Shown: in pieces, positions 1 to 5,679 of the stretch
How the letters are laid out: each line of letters starts with the position of its first letter
Position numbering within the stretch: the stretch's first letter is position 1
Assembly (NCBI GenBank): GCA_903889845.1
Contig: CAISZB010000346.1
Location: 1-5,679 of the forward strand
Length of the DNA: 5,679 nucleotides
From: an uncultured Verrucomicrobium sp.
Lineage (GTDB): Bacteria; Verrucomicrobiota; Verrucomicrobiia; Methylacidiphilales; GAS474
Direction of reading: 5' to 3'
Made by a program: the position numbers and the translations under genes
The notes under the pieces: model-generated
Seen by the model: the letters and a program-made list of their open reading frames with translations, nothing else
What the model was told of the DNA's origin: nothing
The model's database searches: none

Positions 1-110
1 AAGAGCAGGGCTACATCCTTGACTCCAATACCTGCTTCCCCTCCAATGTCCCCAACGGGGTGTCACACTATTGGACCGCCACGTGTCTCAGTTTTGGACC
101 GCCCTACGCA
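1..110. mobile_element. End of an insertion sequence, probably IS21 family (partial)
   Basis: Read on the minus strand from 110, the boundary begins TGCGTAGGGCGGTCC. It is followed by two tandem copies of a 21-bp unit starting GGCGGTCCAA, at 103-83 and 80-60, spaced 23 bp and matching at 18 of 21 positions. A TG terminus with repeated subterminal transposase-binding motifs is characteristic of IS21-family ends. The sequence to the right is an ordinary beta-strand repeat gene that is cut at exactly this point, so the element lies to the left, mostly outside the window. No transposase is visible. One plus-strand frame reads RAGLHP and stops at 20-22, which could be the tail of a transposition helper such as IstB, but this is too short to decide. 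The partner end and target duplication are not in view. The family assignment is inference from end structure only. Confidence 0.6.
60..103. repeat. Two tandem 21-bp direct repeats in the IS end
   Basis: Positions 60-80 and 83-103 carry the same 21-bp unit with 3 mismatches. Each copy begins GTGTC and ends TTGGACCGCC on the plus strand. The start-to-start spacing of 23 bp puts the two copies about two helical turns apart, on the same face of the DNA. In IS21-type elements such subterminal repeats are transposase-binding sites. The copies are seen directly; the binding role is inferred. Confidence 0.75.
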
Positions 111-1733
111 CCCGGTGATCAGATTCGTGTAGGTCCCCGCCTGGACGTTGAGGAAATCGACCAGCATCCCCGAATTGAGCGAGACCGTCGTCGCCCCCGC
201 CAGGGAGAGCGTGGAGTTCGTGTTGCCCGCCCCCAGGACGAACGTGAGCGTCGAGCCCGAGGCCATCGTCAGCGCATTGCTGAAAGTGAGCGTCGTCCCC
301 GTCGCCGTCCCCGCCGCCAGGATGCCGCCGGTGTTCACCGTCGTCGCCCCGGCGATGGTCCCGGTGCCGGTCAGCGTCGCCCCGCTGCTCACCGTCGTCG
401 TCGTATTCGCCAACTGCCCGGTGACGGAGAGCGTACCCGCGCTCACGCTCGTCGTCCCCGTGTAGGTATTGTTGCCCGCCAGGATCAAGGTTCCCGTGCC
501 GGTCTTCGTCACCGGCACCGCCGCCGGCCCGCTGATGATACCGCCGATGGTGAGGGTGTTCGCCTGCGTATTGATCGTCAACCCTCCCGTCATGGCAGCG
601 AGGAGGGCGATGTTGCGATTCGCATTGATCGTGAAGGAGGCGTTGGCCCGCAGGACGTCGGTTCCTCCGGCAGCAGTGAAGGTGATGTTCGTCGCCGCAG
701 CGGCGGGAGCCGCGCCGAAGTTCGAGTCCTGATTCACATCGATGGTGAAGGTTCCGGCCGTATTGTTATTGAACGTCGTGGCCCCGCTGTAGGTATTGAC
801 ACTCGTGCTTGTCAGGATCAGGTCGGAACCCGTCGTACCCGTGTAATACTCAACCCCGCGCCCGGCCCCGCTATCCCCGATGACGGCACTCATGGTACCG
901 ACGGCAGCGGACAGGGCAATCCGCGCGCTGGCTCCCGACAAGGAAATCGCTCCCGTCACAGTCTCACCGGTGGCATTGTAAACAAGCTGCCCCCGGCTGG
1001 CATCTCCCGTCCCCCCTCCCAGAACCAGATTCTGGAAATTGAAAGTATTACTGGCCAAAAACAACCTCAGCGAGGCCGACGAGCCGACCGTAACCGAACT
1101 CGCGGAACTGAACACTCCCGTATTGTAGATAGCCACTTCGACCTGTTTTCCGTTGCCGCCAATCGTCACAGGCCCAGTCAGACCCGTATTGGAAAGAGTA
1201 CCCCCAAAGTTAAGCAGGGAATCCGCCGAACCCGAGTTCAAGATCGTCAACCCGCCCGAATTCACGATCGGGGCATTGATCCCCGTGCCGACGCTTGTGC
1301 CGCCGATTCCGTTCAAGGTGATTGTCGCGGCAGAAGCTCCGGTCAGCCCTCCGAGGTAGAGACTGCTCGCCGCACTGGTCGAGGAGATGGTGTAGGCGGT
1401 CGTATTATTAGCGAGATAATTGAATGTCAGATTACCGACATACACATTTCCACTAAGAGTGACGGTATCGGATGCCGCCAGCGCCGTCGTATTCCCCAAC
1501 CCGAAGACCACCGTGTCGGTCCCGCCTGACGTCGAAGTCGTCGCCGCCAGACTGGCACTATACCAATTCGCGGAAGTGTTCGTCCATGTCCCCGTTCCGT
1601 CCGATCCACCGCTGGCGCTCGAAGTGGCATCCCACGTCAACGTATCGGCCAAGCCCGTCGATGCCATGGCACCGAGCAAAACCCCCAAGCCGATCGACCG
1701 GAAACCCTTCAACTTCAGACACAACGTTTTCAT
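63..1733 (-). CDS. Exported autotransporter-type beta-strand repeat protein, 3' end cut by an IS
   Basis: This is a 556-residue secreted or surface protein. The start is the ATG at 1733, because a Sec signal peptide follows at once: Lys-rich start, hydrophobic core around 13-25, cleavage after ASTGLA at residue 29. Upstream in-frame codons add a lysine-rich stretch that would spoil it. The rest is rich in Gly, Thr, Ser and Asn and low in charge, as in beta-helix passengers. Residues 411-440 (GTGTLILAGNNTYTGTTSV) match the autotransporter-associated beta-strand repeat, and weaker copies occur elsewhere. The native sequence runs to about residue 541 (YTNLITG). The last 15 residues (CVGRSKTETRGGPIV) come from the adjoining IS end and stop at 63-65. 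Family members usually continue into another beta segment and often a PEP-CTERM or autotransporter anchor; that part is missing, so the protein is probably unanchored or non-functional. It is divergent from the regulator at 1903. The substrate or adhesive role is unknown. Confidence 0.85.
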   Translation of the reverse strand: MKTLCLKLKGFRSIGLGVLLGAMASTGLADTLTWDATSSASGGSDGTGTWTNTSANWYSASLAATTSTSGGTDTVVFGLGNTTALAASDTVTLSGNVYVGNLTFNYLANNTTAYTISSTSAASSLYLGGLTGASAATITLNGIGGTSVGTGINAPIVNSGGLTILNSGSADSLLNFGGTLSNTGLTGPVTIGGNGKQVEVAIYNTGVFSSASSVTVGSSASLRLFLASNTFNFQNLVLGGGTGDASRGQLVYNATGETVTGAISLSGASARIALSAAVGTMSAVIGDSGAGRGVEYYTGTTGSDLILTSTSVNTYSGATTFNNNTAGTFTIDVNQDSNFGAAPAAAATNITFTAAGGTDVLRANASFTINANRNIALLAAMTGGLTINTQANTLTIGGIISGPAAVPVTKTGTGTLILAGNNTYTGTTSVSAGTLSVTGQLANTTTTVSSGATLTGTGTIAGATTVNTGGILAAGTATGTTLTFSNALTMASGSTLTFVLGAGNTNSTLSLAGATTVSLNSGMLVDFLNVQAGTYTNLITGCVGRSKTETRGGPIV

Positions 1734-1777
1734 AGCGCGTTTTTTTGCGTTTATGTTTTGCAATTTTAAAACCCAAA

Positions 1778-1785
1778 GCATTACA
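1778..1785 (-). promoter_or_regulatory. Possible operator half-site in the leader of the repeat-protein gene
   Basis: The 8 bases GCATTACA are identical to the core half of the 16-bp palindrome at 1888-1903, read on its opposite strand. They fall just downstream of the predicted start of transcription near 1794, where a bound repressor could block initiation or elongation. The second half is not conserved here, so this may be chance. Confidence 0.3.
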
Positions 1786-1800
1786 TTAACTATAAATATA

Positions 1801-1830
1801 ATCCTAATAGATTCTTAGTTGTGATGTCAA
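1801..1830 (-). promoter_or_regulatory. Predicted sigma-70-type promoter for the repeat-protein gene
   Basis: On the minus strand there is a perfect -35 TTGACA (1830-1825), 18 bp of spacer, and a -10-like TAGGAT (1806-1801, 4 of 6 consensus positions). It lies in the AT-rich part of the divergent region. Transcription would begin near 1794 and give a leader of about 60 nt before the ATG at 1733. The hexamer and spacing are seen; activity is inferred. Confidence 0.5.
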
Positions 1831-1887
1831 CTTTGAATTTTATCTTTCGTTTATCTGCTTGCGAAAGCCGAATCGGGATGTAATAAC

Positions 1888-1903
1888 TTGCATTGTAATG
1901 CAA
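1888..1903. promoter_or_regulatory. Palindromic operator overlapping the regulator's start codon
   Basis: TTGCATT-GT-AATGCAA is a perfect inverted repeat with 7-bp arms and a 2-bp centre. Its last base is the A of the regulator's ATG at 1903. GntR-type proteins bind short palindromes as dimers and commonly repress their own gene, so this is the best candidate for the product's binding site. Binding here would block both transcription start and ribosome access. The palindrome is seen; the identity of the binding protein is inferred. Confidence 0.6.
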
Positions 1904-3027
1904 TGAATCCCTTCGTCGTTGAAAATGGCCCCCAGCACAAGGCCGCCTACGCCCAGGTCGAGGCTTTCCTGCGGAAAGAGATCGAGGAAAAGCGGCTGGT
2001 GTGGGGGGATCGCCTCCCGCCCGTCCAGCAATTGTCGGCCCTCTTCAAGACGAGCGTCTTCACGATCCAGACGGCCTTAGCCCCTCTGATCCGGGAGGGG
2101 CTGCTAGAGAGTTCCCCTCGCAGGGGAACCTTTGTCCGCTTCGGCCCTCCCCGGCTCACCAGCGTCGGCATCTACTGCGAAGACGACTTCCTGAAGAGCC
2201 CGTGGCGGGAATTCTACCGGCACCTCTACGCCGAGCTCTCCGACATCCTTTCCCTCGATCGGATCAGCTGCCAGCTCTGGACCGATCCGCGTCCCAAAAG
2301 CGAGCAGGACAGCATCCCGCCGCAAATCGCGACCGCCATCAGAAAGAAAAAAGTCCAGGCCTTCATCTCCATCTCGACGAATCCGCAGGGCATGAAGTGG
2401 ATCGAAAAACTGGAGGTTCCCGTCTCCACCATGGGCAGCTCGACCCTTCCTGCGCGCGTGAGCTACGACACGAAGCAGATGCTCCGCATCTCGCTGGACA
2501 TGCTGAAGAAACAGGGATGCCGTTCCGTGGGCGCCATCCTGCCTTGGCCCGTCTGGGGCCCGGAGGAAACGGACCGCATTGAGGAGATTGCGGGAACCTA
2601 CCCGGTGCTGCTCGAAGAGGCGGCCAACTTCGGCCTCACCATCCGCAATAGTTGGATTCGCACGCCGTCCGGGTTCAAGACAGGGGCGGAATACGAGGAA
2701 TTCGGCTACCGGGAATTCCTCCGCTTGTGGGAACAGCCCGAACGGCCCGACGGACTCTTCGTCTTTCCCGATCTCATCGTCAAGGGCGTATCGACGGCCA
2801 TCCTCCAATCGGGAGTCCGGGTCCCGACCGATTTGAAGGTCGTTTTCCACCGGGACGAAGGCATCCCCTACCTCTGCCCCCTCAACGCGACATGGGTCGT
2901 CAGCAACCCCCGCCACTACGCCGTCGCCCTGATCGAGCAATTGAAGCATCAGTTGGCCGGGTACACCGTGCAGCCCATCCACATCCCGTTTTCGTTGAAT
3001 CCCTGCTCCCCCCAGTCCCCTCTTTGA
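1903..3027 (+). CDS. GntR-family regulator with LacI-type ligand-binding domain
   Basis: This is a 374-residue cytoplasmic transcription factor. Residues 14-78 are a GntR winged helix-turn-helix: the recognition region has GDRLPPVQQLSALFKTSVFT and then ALAPLIREGLLESSPRRGTFV. Residues 86-365 resemble the periplasmic-binding-like sensor of LacI/GalR proteins. They open with TSVGIYCEDD, and the usual late motif is RPDGLFVFPDLIVKGVSTAI followed by GVRVPTDLKVVFH. This GntR-plus-LacI architecture is the AraR type, which generally senses a sugar; the ligand here is unknown. The ATG at 1903 is preferred over a TTG at 1888 because the TTG would place codons inside a perfect palindrome and adds nothing conserved. 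No Shine-Dalgarno sequence precedes it, so a leaderless or very short leader message is possible. The gene is divergent from the repeat-protein gene and convergent with the hydrolase gene. Targets are inferred to be itself and the divergent gene. Confidence 0.88.
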   Translation: MNPFVVENGPQHKAAYAQVEAFLRKEIEEKRLVWGDRLPPVQQLSALFKTSVFTIQTALAPLIREGLLESSPRRGTFVRFGPPRLTSVGIYCEDDFLKSPWREFYRHLYAELSDILSLDRISCQLWTDPRPKSEQDSIPPQIATAIRKKKVQAFISISTNPQGMKWIEKLEVPVSTMGSSTLPARVSYDTKQMLRISLDMLKKQGCRSVGAILPWPVWGPEETDRIEEIAGTYPVLLEEAANFGLTIRNSWIRTPSGFKTGAEYEEFGYREFLRLWEQPERPDGLFVFPDLIVKGVSTAILQSGVRVPTDLKVVFHRDEGIPYLCPLNATWVVSNPRHYAVALIEQLKHQLAGYTVQPIHIPFSLNPCSPQSPL

Positions 3028-3066
3028 TGCCCCTCACCGCCCTCCGGCGTCTCGGCCCCTCCGCCA

Positions 3067-4194
3067 CTACCGAAAAAGAAAAGCCCCGATACGGATCGCC
3101 GTACCGGTCGATTGGTCGGGCTTTTTCTCCGCGATCTTGAGACGCAGGACGTGGTCGCCGGGAGGGAGGTCTTCGGCCCAAAGGACGAAATTGGCCCGTG
3201 TCGAGGTCAGGCAATATTTATCCCAGGCGGACATCGTCTTCACCGGCCCCCCGTCGATAGACCATTCGACCATGCCGGAATCGGGTGCCATCAGCCAATA
3301 AAGCCCGAAGGCCGTGCCCTGGAAGGGAAACGTCAGCTCCGACCCCGGCGTGCTGCAGACAAGGCGGTGAGGGAAACGACCCGCCAGCGATTGCTCCTCC
3401 TTCGTCCATCCGGGGGCCTCGACCGTCCAGGCATCGACCATCGAGGTATTTTCGGCCACGTTGGCATGGAGCGGCGCGGGAAGGTCGGGGGCCGGGGAAG
3501 CCGCCTCGCCGAGGTGCGACTGGAGAAACTCGATCACGGTGGCGGCATAAATCTGATAGCCCGCATCGTGCGGATGGGTCCCGTCCTTGGTCAGGGTCTC
3601 CCAGGTCCCCTTGCCGTCCTGGATCGCCTGCCAGAGAGCCTTCCCGACATTGACCGAGGGTAGGCTGTAGTAATCGGCGATTTCCTGCTCGGAGGCCACG
3701 GCGGGGGGCAGAACGCCCTTGCTGTAGGTCTCGGCCGCTTTGTTGGTGGTGTAGACGACGACGATATCCGCATTCGGATTCGCCTTGAGGATTTGCCGGA
3801 GGACCCCTTCGTAATAGAGGGAGCGGATGGCCGTCGGCGCCGTGGCGTCGTTCACGGCGAATTCCACGAAGACCAGATCGGGATTCTTGTCGAGGAGGTC
3901 GCGTCGGCAGCGGAACGCCCCCAGATCGGAGCCGGTGCCTCCGACGGCGGCGTTGACTTCGGTGATCCGGGCCTGGGGAAATTGTTGGCGGAACCACGCC
4001 GTGGTCAGGGAACGCCAACATTGGGCAGGATTGGAAGCCCCGGCCCCCTCGGTGATCGATCCCCCGAAGTAGCCGATGACGAGCTGCTTGTCCTGGTCCA
4101 GCTTCGCCCACGTTCGCCCCAATCCCTGCGAGGCTGCAAAGGTGGAGGAAAGCGCGGCGAGACCCGCGACGACGGAGAGGAGAAGGCGTTTCAT
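3067..4194 (-). CDS. Secreted SGNH/GDSL-family hydrolase with C-terminal beta domain
   Basis: This is a 375-residue exported esterase-like enzyme. A Sec signal peptide covers residues 1 to about 21 (MKRLLLSVVAGLAALSSTFA). The SGNH core follows: block I GYFGGSITEG with the nucleophile Ser46 (GGS replaces the usual GDS); block II glycine in NAAVGGTGSD (about 85-86); block III FAVND with Asn115; block V DGTHPHDAGY with Asp204 and His207 completing the triad. All four SGNH residues are present, so activity is expected. Residues from about 240 to 375 form a second, beta-rich, Trp/Phe-rich region, probably a jelly-roll accessory domain. Such secreted enzymes commonly remove acetyl groups from plant or microbial polysaccharides, but the substrate cannot be read from sequence. 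The gene starts 37 bp after cassette gene D on the same strand and is probably co-transcribed with it. No clear ribosome-binding site is visible. Its 3' end carries the terminator. Confidence 0.88.
   Translation of the reverse strand: MKRLLLSVVAGLAALSSTFAASQGLGRTWAKLDQDKQLVIGYFGGSITEGAGASNPAQCWRSLTTAWFRQQFPQARITEVNAAVGGTGSDLGAFRCRRDLLDKNPDLVFVEFAVNDATAPTAIRSLYYEGVLRQILKANPNADIVVVYTTNKAAETYSKGVLPPAVASEQEIADYYSLPSVNVGKALWQAIQDGKGTWETLTKDGTHPHDAGYQIYAATVIEFLQSHLGEAASPAPDLPAPLHANVAENTSMVDAWTVEAPGWTKEEQSLAGRFPHRLVCSTPGSELTFPFQGTAFGLYWLMAPDSGMVEWSIDGGPVKTMSAWDKYCLTSTRANFVLWAEDLPPGDHVLRLKIAEKKPDQSTGTAIRIGAFLFR
3074..3126. terminator. Bidirectional intrinsic terminator between converging genes
   Basis: AAAAGCCC (3079-3086), then a bulged C and GAT, pairs with GTCGGGCTTTT (3115-3125). 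Inside the loop a small ACGG/CCGT stem (3091-3102) can form. On the plus strand the stem is followed by a T-run (3122-3126), serving the regulator. On the minus strand it is followed by TTTTCTTTTT (3082-3073), serving the hydrolase. The hairpin lies inside the last codons of the hydrolase gene, whose stop is at 3067-3069. Structure is read by eye without an energy calculation. Confidence 0.6.
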
Positions 4195-4218
4195 GGGGAA
4201 TCAAATCAGGGAGACCGG

Positions 4219-4233
4219 AGCGCGTCATGCGCT
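4219..4233. other. Short hairpin at the stop codon of cassette gene D
   Basis: AGCGC (4219-4223) and GCGCT (4229-4233) form a 5-bp stem with a 5-base loop, overlapping the TAG stop at 4232-4234. No T-run follows on the minus strand, so it is unlikely to be a terminator. It could modestly affect RNA processing between the D and hydrolase cistrons, or be chance. Confidence 0.25.
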
Positions 4234-4867
4234 ACGGCCGGAAGACCGTGGCCTTGCCGGAAAGCGGATCGATCCGCACCGTGAGGTAATTGGACGGCAG
4301 ATTGTTGGCCACCAGCCGGTCGGAGGCCGCGATCAGCGTGAGGAACCACTCCTTGCTCGGGTCGAGGTCGGTCTCCCCCGTCGGCAGGAAGTAGAAGCTG
4401 ATGTAGGAATACTGGGTCCCGATGCGGGGCAGCGGCCAGAGAAGCGTCGTGTCCGAACTGTAGGGTGAAGGGGTGGTCCCGAAAAACGAGCTGGCGGAGG
4501 GCGTTTCGCAGATCACTGCGGGACTCGCAAAAGAGGTGACAGGGGTGATCGCCTGCAACGCCGTCTCCCCCACGACGAACAACTGCATCGCACTGTAGGA
4601 GGAATGCGCCGAATCCGGGGAATCACTCAGCTTGTAGAACCGGACCTCGACCCGCCGATTCTTCGTCATCGCCGTCTGCCGAGCCAAGCCGAGCCCGTCG
4701 ACCACCATGCGCCCGCTATCGCTCAGACTCGAAGACCGCGAGAGCGACGTGAAGGAGGAAGTGGAGAACGCGAGCAGCAGCCCGATGATCGCCATCACCA
4801 CCAGCAACTCGACCAGGCTGAAGCCGCGGGGGCCGACGGGAAAAGAGGATCGATCCGGATACTTCAT
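4232..4867 (-). CDS. Verru_Chthon cassette protein D, pseudopilin-like
   Basis: This is a 211-residue protein with a class III prepilin leader. A short basic leader ends in PRG at residue 15; cleavage is expected between Gly15 and Phe16, giving mature FSLVE with Glu at +5, followed by a hydrophobic helix (about 16-36, LLVVMAIIGLLLAF). The amphipathic continuation (VDGLGLARQTAMTKNRRVEV) is GspH/FimT-like, and the remainder is a variable globular domain ending KATVFRP. The order after cassette protein A and the overall form match Verru_Chthon cassette protein D, found in many paralogous copies in Verrucomicrobia; its function is not established. The ATG at 4867 is chosen because it gives a proper leader and overlaps the stop of gene A as ATGA, implying translational coupling. 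Longer in-frame extensions upstream only read through gene A. A prepilin peptidase must be encoded elsewhere. General type II secretion pseudopilin is the main alternative label. Confidence 0.85.
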   Translation of the reverse strand: MKYPDRSSFPVGPRGFSLVELLVVMAIIGLLLAFSTSSFTSLSRSSSLSDSGRMVVDGLGLARQTAMTKNRRVEVRFYKLSDSPDSAHSSYSAMQLFVVGETALQAITPVTSFASPAVICETPSASSFFGTTPSPYSSDTTLLWPLPRIGTQYSYISFYFLPTGETDLDPSKEWFLTLIAASDRLVANNLPSNYLTVRIDPLSGKATVFRP

Positions 4868-5679
4868 GGATGAAAGACGGTCGTGCCGACAATGCGGAAT
4901 TTGTAATAGCCCTCCAGGGAAGTCGTGCCCGGGGACTGCGTCGGATCGGGAAGACTTGAACTCGTCACGTCGAGGTACCGCTCGACGAGGACGGAGCCCC
5001 TCTTTTCGCCCGAGATCTGGCCCGTCCCCTCGACCCACTGCGCCTGATTCGCATCGGTCTTCGCCTTCAACAGGGACTGCACCCGGTAGTGAACCTGATA
5101 GGTGTTCGACTTCGTCGTCAGCTTGGCATAGATGTCGGCATAGGGTTTCTCCCGGGTGTTGTCCCCGACCAGGGCGAAGCTCCCCGTCTGATCATACCAC
5201 TGGGTGGCGAAGCCATTGTAGGTGTATCCCTTCGGAATAAGGAAAATATCGCAAATATCGGTGGCCGAGTGATAGATGTCCCCCGCCGCGAAGTGCGCGT
5301 CGAGTTGCTTCAGGGTTTCGTCCAGATTGAGGGAAAGCCGGGTCGGGCTGCCGACCGGCAACATTTGCGCGTAATTGAGGGGGGCCGACGAATTCATCTG
5401 ATCGTCCTTGTACTGGCCGGGATACGCTGCCGTACCGGGAGGCAGATTGCCGGCCACCTTCTCCCCGGCCAAAGCGGCCCGGAGGGCAGTCGTCCGGGTA
5501 ATGTAGGTGTAGGGCATGATCTCATAGTTCAGGTTGACCTTGCCCGCCGCGGAAAAGGGATCGCTCAGCGCATAGGGCTCGACGACCGGCATCCAGAAGA
5601 GATCGAGCAACAGATGGTCGGCCGGGTTCCCCGACGCCGGTTGATCCTTTTCCCCCGGATGAGCCGGTTTCCCGGCCAG
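4864..5679 (-). CDS. Verru_Chthon cassette protein A, C-terminal part (5' end outside window)
   Basis: The frame is open from the window edge to the TGA at 4864-4866 and gives the last 271 residues of a larger protein. An internal TTG at 5610 is not the real start: the frame continues unbroken to 5679, and the conserved segment PADHLLLDLFWMPVVEPYAL spans it. That segment, followed by DPFSAAGKVNLNYEIMPYTY and ITRTTALRAAL, is what I recognise as the conserved C-terminal block of Verru_Chthon cassette protein A. These proteins are typically far longer (around a thousand residues). The visible tail is largely beta-strand and aromatic-rich and ends VGTTVFHP. No membrane segment or catalytic motif is seen in this part. 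It is the promoter-proximal gene visible in the A-D-hydrolase unit, with its stop overlapping the start of D by 4 nt. The molecular role is unknown; linkage to pseudopilins suggests an envelope assembly. Confidence 0.85.
   Translation of the reverse strand: MAGKPAHPGEKDQPASGNPADHLLLDLFWMPVVEPYALSDPFSAAGKVNLNYEIMPYTYITRTTALRAALAGEKVAGNLPPGTAAYPGQYKDDQMNSSAPLNYAQMLPVGSPTRLSLNLDETLKQLDAHFAAGDIYHSATDICDIFLIPKGYTYNGFATQWYDQTGSFALVGDNTREKPYADIYAKLTTKSNTYQVHYRVQSLLKAKTDANQAQWVEGTGQISGEKRGSVLVERYLDVTSSSLPDPTQSPGTTSLEGYYKFRIVGTTVFHP

Noticed and set aside
388..405. GTC-rich trinucleotide run in the repeat-protein gene
   Set aside because: It is explained by codons for repeated Thr residues on the coding strand and is not a separate repeat element.
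60..1529. 489-residue plus-strand open frame opposite the repeat-protein gene
   Set aside because: It is arginine-rich and low in complexity, has no recognisable domain, and crosses the IS boundary without a break. It is the antisense shadow of a GC-rich gene whose minus-strand product has a signal peptide and family repeats.
1859..1886. Promoter for the regulator (TTGCGA, 16 bp, TAATAA)
   Set aside because: The -10 matches consensus at only three positions and the spacing is short, so it is too weak to list as a feature, although a promoter must lie near here.
1888..1902. TTG start adding five residues to the regulator
   Set aside because: The added codons are the arms of the palindrome, and the ATG at 1903 gives the normal distance to the winged helix domain.
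2104..2982. 292-residue minus-strand open frame opposite the regulator
   Set aside because: It has no recognisable motif and is fully contained in a gene with a clear GntR and LacI-type architecture.
3218..4228. 336-residue minus-strand frame overlapping the SGNH hydrolase
   Set aside because: It is a +1 shadow of the hydrolase: rich in Arg, Gly and Pro, without signal peptide or catalytic motifs, while the chosen frame has all four SGNH blocks.
4868..5038. N-terminal extension of cassette protein D to an upstream start at 5038
   Set aside because: The extension is arginine-rich, lies wholly inside gene A, and would put 57 residues before the prepilin leader, which normally begins near the N-terminus.

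Overview
The window reads as accessory DNA from a Verrucomicrobia-type bacterium, most likely the Opitutaceae/Chthoniobacter side of the phylum. The strongest pointer is the right end (minus strand). It carries the C-terminal part of a Verru_Chthon cassette protein A and a complete Verru_Chthon cassette protein D, a pseudopilin-like family pair named after Verrucomicrobium and Chthoniobacter. A GntR/LacI-type hybrid regulator, a secreted SGNH hydrolase and a secreted autotransporter-type beta-strand repeat protein fit the same kind of genome. Coding DNA is GC-rich, and the only clearly AT-rich stretch is the divergent promoter region near 1734-1902.

Layout from left to right. Positions 1-110 look like the end of an insertion sequence, probably IS21 family: a TG terminus plus two tandem, slightly diverged 21-bp repeats. 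It interrupts the 3' end of a minus-strand gene for an exported protein with autotransporter-associated beta-strand repeats (63-1733), which now ends in about 15 foreign codons. A 169-bp divergent intergenic region follows. It holds a plausible promoter for the repeat protein and a perfect 7-2-7 palindrome that overlaps the start codon of a plus-strand regulator (1903-3027). That regulator has a GntR winged helix-turn-helix and a LacI-like sugar-sensing domain. A hairpin with T-runs on both sides (3074-3126) probably terminates both converging transcripts and lies inside the last codons of the next gene.

The right half is one minus-strand transcription unit, read right to left: cassette protein A (partial, enters from beyond 5679), cassette protein D (start overlaps A's stop as ATGA), then after 37 bp a two-domain secreted SGNH/GDSL hydrolase (3067-4194). 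No RNA gene, CRISPR array or complete mobile element is visible.

A working interpretation, which is inference, is a carbohydrate-related surface or secretion locus. The LacI-like sensor would respond to a sugar and control the repeat-protein gene and itself. The SGNH enzyme would remove ester groups from a polysaccharide outside the cytoplasm. The Verru_Chthon pseudopilin-like proteins would form an envelope assembly of unknown function. The cassette is the least understood part of the window.
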